From Hallella seregens ATCC 51272 (lineage in GTDB: Bacteria > Bacteroidota > Bacteroidia > Bacteroidales > Bacteroidaceae), in assembly GCF_000518545.1 (NCBI RefSeq), contig NZ_KI912453.1, positions 1-64,000 of the forward strand: 64,000 bases of DNA, written 5' to 3'. The notes beneath the pieces are model-generated. The model searched no databases and was not told where the DNA came from. It saw only the letters and a program-made list of their open reading frames with translations. A program made the translations under genes and the position numbers. Positions 42,322 to 52,000 of this stretch are shown in pieces (the stretch's first letter is position 1; the number at the start of each line of letters is the position of its first letter).

Positions 42322-44109
42322 ATGCAAGACATTAAACCGAACAAGATATATTTGGCTGCCACGCTGCTCGTGGTGCTGGCCCTCGCGAGCATGGGCGTGG
42401 TCTCGATGGTGGAACAGGGGCGGCGCAAGGCGGCGCAGGCACGGGCCGACTCCATCGCCCGCCGCGTGGCCCTGGCCGATTCGGCGGCACGCGCCCGCTT
42501 CGTGGCCGACTCGCTGCGCCGCGTGCGCACCCTGGCCGTGGACTCGATACGCGGCACGCTCACCGACTCCACCGGCACGCCGATGCCCGGCGTGGTGGTG
42601 AGCGACAGCTACGAATGCACACTCACCGACTCGATGGGCCGCTACGCTCTGCGCCGCAAGCCCAAGGCGCGCTTTGTTTACTACACCGTTCCGGCCGACT
42701 GCCGCGTGCCCACCCACTCGGACGCCGACCGCACGGCGTGCTGCTACCGGCCGATTGTGGAGGGCGACTCGGTGTACGACTTCACGCTCACCCGCCTGCC
42801 CGGCGGCAAGGAGACGGCCTATCGCATGATCGTCATCGGCGACCCGCAGGTGACCAACGCTTTCAGCCCCTACTATACAGGCCCCGACGACAACCCGGTG
42901 AAGAAGAGCGACGTGGCGCGGTTCACCGACGAGACGATGGCCGACATCCGCCAGACGCTCGCCGAACTGCCCCCGGGCACGCCCGTCTACGGCCTCTCGA
43001 TGGGCGACGACGTGCAGTATTACGGCGGCTACAACGCCTCGCTGGAGCGCCAGATACGCACGGCGCTGGGGTCGGCAGACATGACCGTGTTCTCCGTCAT
43101 CGGCAACCACGACCAGGACGGCAAGCGGGTGTACAAGCAAAAATGGGAGGAAAACTGGGGCCCCACGGACTACAGCTTCGACCGCGGCGAGGAGCACTAC
43201 GTGTGCTTCAACGACTGCAACTTCTACCACGGCAGCCTCTACTACCAGCCCGGAGAGCTCTCAGACGCGCAGATGGAGTGGCTGCGGCAGGACCTGGAGC
43301 TGGCCGACAAGCGCAAAAAGGTGGTGCTCTGCTACCACATCCCCCTCACCTTGGGCAACCGGCCCGCCGAGGGGGCGCAGCCGCTGGGCATCGCGACGGA
43401 GCAGGGCCACTACTCCTCGTCGCGCCTCGGGGAGCTGTTGCAGCTGGTCGACGGCTTCGAGGGCGGCGCGGAACTCTTCTGCGGGCACACCCACTTCGCC
43501 CTCAACCACGAGATTGACTACGAGGGCCGCCACCTCATGGAGCACTGCCACGCGGCGGCCTGCGGCAACATCTGGCAGTCGAACATCAACATCTGCGGCA
43601 CGCCCAACGGCTACTACGTCTACAGTTTCGAGGGCACGGCCCTGGCCAATGCCTATTACAAGGGCACGCGCTGGGAGCGCACGCGGCAGATGTCGCTCTT
43701 CCGCGCCGGCACAAACTTCAACGAAGAGAGCTACGCCGCCGACTGGAACCTGGCGCGTGGGGCGGGCGTGCTGGTGGCCAATGTGTTCAATGCCGACTCG
43801 CGCTGGCGGGTGGTGGCCATGGAAAACGGCGTGGAACACCCCATGACGCGCATCAGTTCGCTGGGCCAGGACGCCTTTGCCACGGGCTATCACCACCGTT
43901 ACAGCCAGTCGGTGAGCTACTGGTTCGTGAGCAAGAAGAACGGCTACCTCATCATGAACCACCTTTATTATTATGTGCCGCGGCGTGCGTCGTCGGTGGT
44001 CTTCGTCAAGGCCGTCGACCCTTACGGCAATACTTATACGGCCAGCAGCACCGACACCGTGACCCAGCCTTTCTTCAACTACGCCCATTTCTATGGCCGC
44101 CAACCGTAG
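42322..44109 (+). CDS. Calcineurin-like metallophosphoesterase, membrane-anchored
   Basis: A 595-residue envelope protein. One N-terminal helix (IYLAATLLVVLALASMGVV) is followed by an Arg/Ala-rich coiled-coil-like spacer (RADSIARRVALADSAARARF), a carboxypeptidase-regulatory-like beta domain (IRGTLTDSTGTPMPGVVVSD) and the metallophosphatase core: VIGDPQVTN, MGDDVQYYGGY, VIGNHDQDG, LCYHIPL and FCGHTHFAL. A C-terminal beta domain follows the core, as in calcineurin-like phosphatases of Bacteroidota. Substrate unknown. The upstream neighbour is the divergent restriction-modification unit; family A repeats follow the stop. Confidence 0.85.
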   Translation: MQDIKPNKIYLAATLLVVLALASMGVVSMVEQGRRKAAQARADSIARRVALADSAARARFVADSLRRVRTLAVDSIRGTLTDSTGTPMPGVVVSDSYECTLTDSMGRYALRRKPKARFVYYTVPADCRVPTHSDADRTACCYRPIVEGDSVYDFTLTRLPGGKETAYRMIVIGDPQVTNAFSPYYTGPDDNPVKKSDVARFTDETMADIRQTLAELPPGTPVYGLSMGDDVQYYGGYNASLERQIRTALGSADMTVFSVIGNHDQDGKRVYKQKWEENWGPTDYSFDRGEEHYVCFNDCNFYHGSLYYQPGELSDAQMEWLRQDLELADKRKKVVLCYHIPLTLGNRPAEGAQPLGIATEQGHYSSSRLGELLQLVDGFEGGAELFCGHTHFALNHEIDYEGRHLMEHCHAAACGNIWQSNINICGTPNGYYVYSFEGTALANAYYKGTRWERTRQMSLFRAGTNFNEESYAADWNLARGAGVLVANVFNADSRWRVVAMENGVEHPMTRISSLGQDAFATGYHHRYSQSVSYWFVSKKNGYLIMNHLYYYVPRRASSVVFVKAVDPYGNTYTASSTDTVTQPFFNYAHFYGRQP

Positions 44110-44127
44110 TTGGGACAGGGCAACAGA

Positions 44128-44425
44128 GAGATAGACATGGTAACATGCTTTGGATGTGGCTGCGCAGTGGGTTTTTAGACAGAACAACATATTGAACATA
44201 AGGCTGGCGCGGTGGGTTTAAAGACATAGTAACAGAATAACAAATAAGCTTCGCGGTGGAAGTTATTCCCTTTGCGAGTAGGGCAGTTGCGGAGCGCAGC
44301 CATGTGTTCAATATGTTGTTATGTCTAAAAACCCACCACGAAGCCTATTTGTTATTCTGTTACTATGTCTAAAAACCCTCTGCGAAGCCACATCCAAAGC
44401 ATGTTGTTTTGTCTGAAACCACGCC
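44128..44425. repeat. Family A repeat cluster, locus 3 (6 units)
   Basis: Between convergent genes. Three plus units (a about 44132-44171, b about 44171-44215, c about 44216-44259) and three inverted units (b' about 44302-44336, c' about 44334-44377, a' about 44378-44420). Each has AGACA...AACA at one end and GC-rich CGCGGTGG at the other. The middles pair exactly: TGCTTTGGATGTGGCT in a and a', ACAACATATTGAACA in b and b', AACAGAATAACAAATA in c and c'. No gene is seen here. Confidence 0.8.
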
Positions 44426-44426
44426 C

Positions 44427-46472
44427 TTACCACCGCCGGAAGAGCTCGAAGCCGAACTTGCAACCGAAGACGCGGCTACCCTGTCCGCTGCCTACAAAGA
44501 CACCGCAGGAGAAGAGGCGGGTGGTGAATCCGTAGCCCAGCTCGACGTAAGGATGCACCGACTTGACGTCGAGCACCGACACATACACGCGCTCCATCTC
44601 CATGTAATGGCCCAGCCAAGGCAGCCAACTGAGCAGCAGCAGCGGACTCTCGTAGGTGGCGTTGGCCCGCACGTAGTAGGCCGAAGTGTTGTAGATGTCG
44701 CTGCGCAGCAGCTCGAACTCGCCGCTCCAGTCGTCGTTCCAGCCGCCGGGGATGTTGTTCTCGCGGAAGTTTTCGTAGTCGAGGAAGTAGCCGCGCGCGT
44801 CCTTGCGCGTGTAGAAGCCCGTGCCCACGCGCATCTGCCACGACTGCAGGCGGTTGAGTCGGTGGATGTATTCACCGTTGAACTCCATGCGCTCGTAGTC
44901 CGTGTTGGAGCCCATGACGCCGCGAATACCTCGGTCGTAGTCGGCCGTGAACACGGCACCCCGCCAGCCCCAGGGCCGGTATTGCAGCTCCACGATGGGG
45001 GCGAACGAGTGGTAGACGCCCGCGCGGCCCAGACGACGGAAGGCTTCGCGGTGGACGGCCTCGCGCCGCTGGAACAGGGTGCCGAGCTGGAAGCCCAGGC
45101 GGTCGGACAGGTTGATGTTGACCATCAGCCGGGTGTCGGTCTGCCGGAACTCGTGGAGCAGCCCGAAATCGGGCAGCCCCAGGCCCGCCGTGTCGGGATA
45201 CTGCCGCTCGATGTCGCGGCGCACGGAGAGCGATCGGATGTGGTTTCCGTTGCCCACCTCGAGCTTGAAGTAGCTGTTGCGTCGCTTATCGAAGTAATAG
45301 TAAAGGGGCAGCCGGAAGTAAAACTGCTTCTGCCTGAAAGCGTAGCCCGCCTTGAGCCGGGTGGAGAGTTCGCTGTTGGGGCCGAACTGATAGCTCATGC
45401 GCAGGTCGAATTTATAGGTGAATCCGCGGTGGTGGTCGTAGCCCATGTAGAGCGGATTGAGGATGGGGTTGAGACGGATGTAGCCCTGATTGTTGATGCC
45501 GAAGTTGCTTTTCACGCGGTTGAGCATGTTGTCGCCGATGATGTCCCACAGGATTTTGCGGGCCAGATTGGGTCGGCGGGCCTCGGGCGGACGGCGGGCG
45601 AGGGCCGAGTCGCGGGCCATGCGGCGGGCGGCCATGGTGCCGTAGAGCGCGAGGGCGTCGTAGTCGAGCGTGTCAGGGCGCACGCGGCACATCAGCTCCA
45701 TGTCGTCCTCGTTGGCGATGGTGTCGGTCAACACGCGGGGCAGGCCGTAGAAAGCCGTGAAGCGGCCGCTCACCTTGCTGCGGATAAAGCGGAAGCGCGT
45801 GCGCAGGTCGCAGCGGGCGGGCAGTAGCGTGCGCCAACCCTCGGCGCCCATTTGTAGGGTGATCCAGAAGTTGACCATGTCGTATTCGCCCGTGAGCGAG
45901 CAACGGATGATGCGCCCCGTGTAGTAGTCCACGAGGGCCTGGCCGCCCACGAGCTGCGTGTTGCGGCGGCGGGGCGTGAAATTGACGCGGGCCGTGCCGT
46001 TGAGCAGAAAGGTGACCCGGTAGCGGTAGAACCGGCGGTTGGCGCGGTGGAAGGGCGAGAGCAGCGCGTTCTCGAAGAGCGTCTCGCCGTAGACGTGGGG
46101 GGTGAGGTAGCGCAGCATCGTGGTCATCGTGCGGTGGCGGCGGGGCACGGTGGTGACGTGCAGCAACTGCTGCGACTCGTAGCGGCCGAAGCTGGGCATG
46201 GTGATGCGGCTGTAGGTCTCGCCCACGTACTGCCGCTGGCCGCTGTGCGCGATGGCATAGACGGTGGGAACGAGCATCAGCGTGGGGTTCTTGCGGTCCA
46301 CGCTGAGGCGGAAGCGCGTGTAGGCATACTCGGCCGTGTCGGCCGCACGGGTGGTGTCGACGGTGGCGGCATAGTCGAAGATGCGGTGCAGCAGGGCCGT
46401 GTCGGGGCGTTCGCGGCCCGCGGCGGCGAGCGTTAGGGCCAGGGCCAGGAGGAGTAGAGACGTGCGTGCCAT
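44427..46472 (-). CDS. DUF5686-like outer-membrane beta-barrel protein
   Basis: A 681-residue secreted protein with a signal peptide (RTSLLLLALALTLAAAG). The first third has the RFYRYRVTFLLNGTARVNFT and LVGGQALVDYYTGRIIRCSL pattern seen in DUF5686-type proteins; from about residue 310 the sequence alternates like barrel strands (LKAGYAFRQKQFYFRLPLYY, ATYESPLLLLSWLPWLG) and ends in Phe-Arg-Arg-Trp, an aromatic C-terminus usual for OMPs. It lacks the N-terminal carboxypeptidase-regulatory domain many relatives have. It lies 13 nt after the ABC-F gene and may be cotranscribed. Function unknown. Confidence 0.72.
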   Translation of the reverse strand: MARTSLLLLALALTLAAAGRERPDTALLHRIFDYAATVDTTRAADTAEYAYTRFRLSVDRKNPTLMLVPTVYAIAHSGQRQYVGETYSRITMPSFGRYESQQLLHVTTVPRRHRTMTTMLRYLTPHVYGETLFENALLSPFHRANRRFYRYRVTFLLNGTARVNFTPRRRNTQLVGGQALVDYYTGRIIRCSLTGEYDMVNFWITLQMGAEGWRTLLPARCDLRTRFRFIRSKVSGRFTAFYGLPRVLTDTIANEDDMELMCRVRPDTLDYDALALYGTMAARRMARDSALARRPPEARRPNLARKILWDIIGDNMLNRVKSNFGINNQGYIRLNPILNPLYMGYDHHRGFTYKFDLRMSYQFGPNSELSTRLKAGYAFRQKQFYFRLPLYYYFDKRRNSYFKLEVGNGNHIRSLSVRRDIERQYPDTAGLGLPDFGLLHEFRQTDTRLMVNINLSDRLGFQLGTLFQRREAVHREAFRRLGRAGVYHSFAPIVELQYRPWGWRGAVFTADYDRGIRGVMGSNTDYERMEFNGEYIHRLNRLQSWQMRVGTGFYTRKDARGYFLDYENFRENNIPGGWNDDWSGEFELLRSDIYNTSAYYVRANATYESPLLLLSWLPWLGHYMEMERVYVSVLDVKSVHPYVELGYGFTTRLFSCGVFVGSGQGSRVFGCKFGFELFRRW

Positions 46473-46485
46473 GCCGTCGGGGTGA

Positions 46486-48291
46486 TTAAGCCAGCTCGTC
46501 GAGCTCCAGCCAGCGCATGCCCTTCTCGTCGAGGGCTTCCTTGACCTGGGGCAGCCTGCGGCTCATGTCGGTGATCTGTTCCACGGTGAGCGTGCCACTG
46601 CAGAGCGCGTCCTCGATTTGCTTCTGCTCGGCCTCGAGGGCCTCGATGTCGCGCGAGAGCTGCTCGTACTCGCGCTTCTCCTTGAACGTCAGCTTGCGGC
46701 GCGCGTCTTGGCAGCGCTCTCTCCGCTCTTCGCCGGCCGGGGCCTTGGAGGGCTTGGGGGCCTTGGCGGCCTCGGCCGCGTCGGCTTGGCTCTGCAGCGC
46801 CTTCCACTCGCGGTACTGCGTGTAATTGCCCGGGAAGTCCTGCACCGCGCCTTCGCCTTGGAACACCAGCAGGTGGTCCACCACCTTGTCCATGAAATAA
46901 CGGTCGTGGCTCACCACGATGACGCAGCCCGGAAAGTCTTGCAGATACTCCTCGAGCACCTGCAGCGTCTGGATGTCGAGGTCGTTGGTGGGTTCGTCGA
47001 GCACCAGAAAGTTGGGGTTGCGCATGAGCACGGTGCACAAGTAGAGCTTGCGCCGCTCGCCTCCGCTGAGTTTATAGATGTAGTTGTGCTGCTGTTCGGG
47101 CTCGAACATGAAGTGGTTGAGGAACTGCGAAGCCGTCATTTTGCGGCCGCCGCCCAGGTCGATGTAGTCGGCAATGTCGGTGACGGCGTCGATCACCCTG
47201 TCGTTTTCGTCGAACTTCATGCCCTCCTGCGAGAAGTATCCGAAGCGCACGGTCTCGCCAATGTCGAAGCGTCCGCCGTCGGGGGGCACGATGCCGAGCA
47301 GCATCTTCACGAAGGTGGACTTGCCCGTGCCGTTGTTTCCCACGATGCCCATCTTCTCGAACCGGGCAAAGTTGTAGTAAAAATTGTCCAGTATCACCTT
47401 GTCGTCGCCACCCGGGTTGTCGAATTTCTTGGACACATACTGGCACTCGAATATCTTCGACCCGATGTAGACGCCGCCCGCCTTGAGCCTCAGCTGCCGG
47501 TCTTCGATGCGCTGCGTGGCCTTGGCCTGCAGCTCGTAGAAGGCCTCCTCGCGGTAGCGCGCCTTGTGCCCGCGGGCCTGGGGCATGCGCCTCATCCACT
47601 CCAGCTCGGTGCGGTAGAGGTTGTTGGCGCGCTGAACCTCGGCCCGCCGGTTGTCAATGCGCTCCTGCCGCTTCTCCAGGTAGTAGCTGTAGTTGCCGCG
47701 GTAGGTGTAGATGGTGTGGTCGTCGAGCTCAAGGATGAGGTTGCACACACGGTCAAGGAAGTAGCGGTCGTGGGTCACCATGAGCAGCGTGAGCGTGGAG
47801 CGCGAGAGGTATCCCTCGAGCCAAACAATCATCTCCAGGTCGAGATGGTTGGTGGGTTCGTCCAAAATGAGGAAGTCGGGTTCGGTTATCAGGGCGTTGG
47901 CCAGGGCCACGCGCTTCTGCTGTCCGCCGCTCAATTCGCGCATGGGCTGGTCGAGTCGGGTGATGTGCAGCTGGGTGAGGATCTGGCGTGCGCGGAGCAC
48001 CCGCTCGGGGTCGCCCCGGTGGTTGAAGCACGCGTCAATGACACTCTCGTCGGGATCGAAGCGTGGAGTCTGGTCGAGATAGCCCATCCGGATGTTGTTG
48101 CGGAAGATGATGGCACCCCCGTCATAGCCCTCGTGGCCGGCGATTATCTCGAGCAAGGTGGACTTTCCCGTGCCGTTTCGCGCCACGAGCCCCACCTTTT
48201 GGCCCTCGCCCACCGAGAAGTTGATACCCTCGAAAAGCACCTGCGCGCCAAAGGTTTTCGTCAGATTCTGTACGTCCAAATAGGGTGCCAT
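46486..48291 (-). CDS. ABC-F family ATPase
   Basis: A ribosome-associated, non-transport ABC protein of 601 residues with two nucleotide-binding domains: Walker A GLVARNGTGKST and GIVGNNGTGKST, signatures ELSGGQQKRVALA and KLSGGERRKLYLC, and Walker B FLILDEPTNHLDLE and FLVLDEPTNDLDIQ. The inter-domain linker (about 225-300) is charged, and the C-terminus is a coiled coil (LTFKEKREYEQLSRDIEALE), as in Uup-type members. Its ATG (48291) shares one base with the engB stop (TGATG), indicating translational coupling; the frame upstream to 48432 is antisense shadow. Whether it gives antibiotic tolerance cannot be told. Confidence 0.92.
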   Translation of the reverse strand: MAPYLDVQNLTKTFGAQVLFEGINFSVGEGQKVGLVARNGTGKSTLLEIIAGHEGYDGGAIIFRNNIRMGYLDQTPRFDPDESVIDACFNHRGDPERVLRARQILTQLHITRLDQPMRELSGGQQKRVALANALITEPDFLILDEPTNHLDLEMIVWLEGYLSRSTLTLLMVTHDRYFLDRVCNLILELDDHTIYTYRGNYSYYLEKRQERIDNRRAEVQRANNLYRTELEWMRRMPQARGHKARYREEAFYELQAKATQRIEDRQLRLKAGGVYIGSKIFECQYVSKKFDNPGGDDKVILDNFYYNFARFEKMGIVGNNGTGKSTFVKMLLGIVPPDGGRFDIGETVRFGYFSQEGMKFDENDRVIDAVTDIADYIDLGGGRKMTASQFLNHFMFEPEQQHNYIYKLSGGERRKLYLCTVLMRNPNFLVLDEPTNDLDIQTLQVLEEYLQDFPGCVIVVSHDRYFMDKVVDHLLVFQGEGAVQDFPGNYTQYREWKALQSQADAAEAAKAPKPSKAPAGEERRERCQDARRKLTFKEKREYEQLSRDIEALEAEQKQIEDALCSGTLTVEQITDMSRRLPQVKEALDEKGMRWLELDELA

Positions 48292-48905
48292 CACATCGTC
48301 TTTGGGTTGCTCACGTCGCGGATGACGCCCTCGATGTAGTCGAGCACCTCGTCGCGGCCGGTCTTCTTCTCCGAACTGGTGATGAAATAAGGCGGCAGCT
48401 CCTCCCAGGTGCTGTGCAGCAACTTCATCCATGCCTCGGCATTGTCGCGCGCCTTGACGCGGCCCAGCTTGTCGGCCTTGGTGAAGATGATGGCAAAGGG
48501 CACGCCGCTGGCCCCCAGCCAGTCCACAAATTCGCGGTCCACGAGCTGCTGCTCGTGGCGCACGTCAACGAGCACAAAGACGCAAGTGAGCTGCTCGCGC
48601 TGCAGCATGTACGAGTGTATCATCCGGTCCAACTGCTGCTGCACGGTCTTGGAACGCTTGGCATAGCCGTAGCCGGGCAGGTCCACGAGGTACCACTCGC
48701 CGTTGATGATGAAGTGATTGATGAGCAGCGTCTTGCCCGGTGTAGCCGAAGTCTTGGCCAATCCCTTGTGATTGCACAGCATATTGATGAGGCTCGACTT
48801 GCCCACATTGCTGCGGCCGATGAATGCGAACTCGGGTTTCGTATCGCCGGGACACTTCGACACCGTCGGGGCGGAGACGACAAATTGTGCTTGCTTGATG
48901 TTCAT
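48291..48905 (-). CDS. engB: Ribosome biogenesis GTP-binding protein YsxC/EngB
   Basis: GTPase needed for late 50S assembly. The 204-residue protein has G1 [17 protein letters not shown]2 around [14 protein letters not shown]3 [12 protein letters not shown]4 TKADKLG and G5 near SSEKKTG. ATG 48905 (MNIKQAQF) is chosen because the TACCTTTG box at 48924-48931 overlaps the alternative start at 48926. First gene of the engB-abcF unit, divergent from ileS. Confidence 0.95.
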   Translation of the reverse strand: MNIKQAQFVVSAPTVSKCPGDTKPEFAFIGRSNVGKSSLINMLCNHKGLAKTSATPGKTLLINHFIINGEWYLVDLPGYGYAKRSKTVQQQLDRMIHSYMLQREQLTCVFVLVDVRHEQQLVDREFVDWLGASGVPFAIIFTKADKLGRVKARDNAEAWMKLLHSTWEELPPYFITSSEKKTGRDEVLDYIEGVIRDVSNPKTM

Positions 48906-48923
48906 GGGCTTGCGTTTACGGTG

Positions 48924-48931
48924 CAAAGGTA
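48924..48931 (-). promoter_or_regulatory. -7 box of engB
   Basis: Minus-strand TACCTTTG 19 nt upstream of the ATG at 48905. Confidence 0.65.
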
Positions 48932-48939
48932 GTTAAAAA

Positions 48940-48971
48940 TTTGTAGAATCTATATTTTTTGATTACCTTTG
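48940..48971 (+). promoter_or_regulatory. ileS promoter
   Basis: TTTG (48940-48943), exactly 20 bp, then TACCTTTG (48964-48971): a textbook Bacteroidota promoter, 35 nt before the ATG at 49006. No T-box leader is visible. Confidence 0.75.
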
Positions 48972-49005
48972 CGCAAAATTTTAATCAGGTAAAGAAAGAC
49001 AAATT

Positions 49006-52000
49006 ATGGCTAAGAAGTTTGCCGAACATCAGGGTCTTGACCTCACCCGGACAAACGAAGAAGTGTTGGCAGAATGGAGGAGGAACGACGTCTTCCTCAA
49101 AAGTATAAGCGAACGGGAGGGCTGCCCGCAGTTCATTTTCTTTGAAGGCCCGCCCTCTGCCAACGGACACCCGGGCATTCACCACGTTCTTGCCCGAGCC
49201 ATCAAGGACACATTCAACCGATACAAGACGATGCAGGGCTTCCAGGTGAAGCGCAAAGCCGGCTGGGACACCCACGGACTGCCCGTGGAGCTGGGCGTGG
49301 AAAAGGAGCTTGGAATCACCAAGAAAGATATTGACAACCGCCAGTCGGACAAGTATATCTCCGTGGAGGAGTACAACCGACGCTGCCGCGAGAACGTGAT
49401 GAAGTTCACCGCCGAGTGGCGCGAGCTCACGGAGAAGATGGGTTACTTCGTTGATCTGGACCATCCCTACATCACTTACGACAACAAATACATTGAGACG
49501 CTGTGGTGGCTGCTCAAGCAACTCTACACCAAGGGGCTGCTCTACAAGGGCTATACCATCCAGCCTTACTCGCCCGCAGCCGGCACCGGGCTGTCCAGCC
49601 ACGAGCTGAACCAACCGGGTTGCTACCGTGATGTGAAAGACACGACGGTGACGGCGCAGTTCCTCGTCCGCAATCCCAGGGCTGCCTGGACGCGCCATGG
49701 CCGCCCCTGCTTCGTGGCCTGGACCACCACGCCCTGGACTTTGCCCTCGAACGTGGCCCTCTGCGTGGGCCCGAAAATCGACTACGTGGCCGTCGAGACC
49801 TACAACCTCTACGACGGTTCGCCCGTGACGCTCATCATGGCCGAGGGCCGCGTGAGCGCCTATCTCGACCCCGCACAGGAGTGTCGGGAGGGCCAGCTGC
49901 CGCCCTTCGACAAGGAGAAGAAGCTGTGCCCCTGGCGCATCGTCGACCGTATGAAGGGCGCCGAGCTCGAGGGCATGCACTACGAGCAGCTCATGCCCTG
50001 GGTGAAGGCCTGTGAAAAGACGGGCGACTTCGCCCCCGCTTTCGTCAATGCCTACGCCGAGGCCCACCCCGAGAAGGTGTTCCGGGGCGAAGACGGCCGC
50101 GACAGCTTCGTGGAAATGAACGACGAAGCCTTCCGCATCATCCTCGGAGACTACGTTACCACCGACGACGGTACCGGCATCGTGCACATCGCTCCGACCT
50201 TTGGCGCCGACGACGCCAAGGTGGCACGCGACGCCCATGTGCCCGCCCTCTACATGATTTCTCACCGCGGCGAGACCCGCCCCATGGTGGACTTGCAGGG
50301 CAAATACTATGCCGTCGACGAGCTCGACACCCATTTTGTGGAGCACTGCGTCGCCCTCGAGGCCTACGGACGACACGCCGGCGACTACGTGAAAAACGCC
50401 TACGACCCGCGGTTCAACCCCGACGGAGTGTGGGACTCCAAGGCCTCGGAGAAGGCCGAAGACCTGAATGTGGTGCTCTGTATGGAGATGAAACAGGAGG
50501 GCACGGCATTCAAAATCGAGAAGCATGTACACAGTTATCCCCACTGTTGGCGCACGGACAAGCCCGTGCTCTACTACCCGCTCGACAGCTGGTTCATCCG
50601 CGACACAGCCCGCAAGGAGCGTATGGTGGAGCTCAACAAGACCATCCGCTGGCAGCCGGAATCCACCGGAACGGGCCGCTTCGGCAACTGGCTGGAGAAC
50701 CTGAACGACTGGAACCTCTCGCGGTCGCGCTTCTGGGGCACGCCGCTGCCCATCTGGCGCGACGAAGACCGCCACGAGAAGTGCATCGGTTCGGTGGAGG
50801 AACTCTATGCCGAAATAGAGAAAGCCGTGGGCGCCGGCGTGATGCAGTCCAACCCGCTCAAGGACAAAGGCTTCGTGCCCGGCGACTATTCGCAGGAGAA
50901 TTACGACCGCATCGACCTGCACCGACCCTATATAGACTACATCGTTCTCGTGAGCGACGAGGGCAAACCCATGCGTCGCGAGAGCGATTTGATCGACGTT
51001 TGGTTCGACAGTGGCTCCATGCCCTACGCCCAACAACACTATCCTTTCGAGGGCGAAATCGAAGCCAAGGGGCTGGCTGCAACGGGTCGCACCGAGGCCG
51101 AGTACCGGGCGTCGCTGGTGCACGGCACCTACGAGGGCACGCCGGTGCCGCCCGCTTTCTTCCCCGCCGACTTCATCAACGAGGGCGTCGACCAGACGCG
51201 CGGCTGGTTCTTCACGCTCCATGCCATCGCCACGATGGTGTTCGACTCGGTGGCTTTCCGCAATGTCATCTCCACAGGACTGGTTCTTGATGCCAAGGGC
51301 AACAAGATGAGCAAGCACGTGGGCAACGTCACCGACCCGTTTGAAATGATTGGAAAGTACGGCGCCGACCCCGTAAGGTTCTACATGATGACCAACAGCG
51401 AGCCCTGGGACAACCTGAAATTCGACCCCAACGGCGTGGACGAGGTGCGCCGAAAGTTCTTCGGAACGCTCTACAACACCTACAGCTTCTTCGCCCTCTA
51501 CGCCAACGTGGACGGCTACGACCCCGTTGCGGCACCCGCCGGCGAGGCCCTGACGGAGATCGATCGCTGGATTCTCTCGAGCCTGAATACGCTCGTTGCC
51601 GGCGTGACGCGCGAGTTGGAGAACTACGACCCCACGCGTGCCGGCCGTCTGATCGACGGTTTTGTGAACGACGATCTCAGCAACTGGTACGTGCGGCTCA
51701 ACCGCAAACGCTTCTGGGGCAAGGACATGAGCCCCGACAAGCTCGCCGCCTACAACACGCTTTATACCTGTCTCACCACGGTGGCCAGGCTGTTGGCGCC
51801 GTTCGCCCCGTTCTTTGCCGACCAGCTTTACCACGACCTTGGCGGCCGGATGGCCTCGGTACATCTGGAGCGGTTCCCCGTGGCCGACGCCTCGCTGGTG
51901 GACAGCGGCCTGGAAGAGCGCATGGGCATGGCCCAGAAAATCACGTCGATGGTGCTGGCCCTGCGCCGCAAGGTGAACATCAAGGTGCGCCAGCCGCTGC

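Noticed and set aside
48971-49005. T-box or other riboswitch before ileS
   Set aside because: The leader is only about 35 nt from the -7 box, too short for a T-box.
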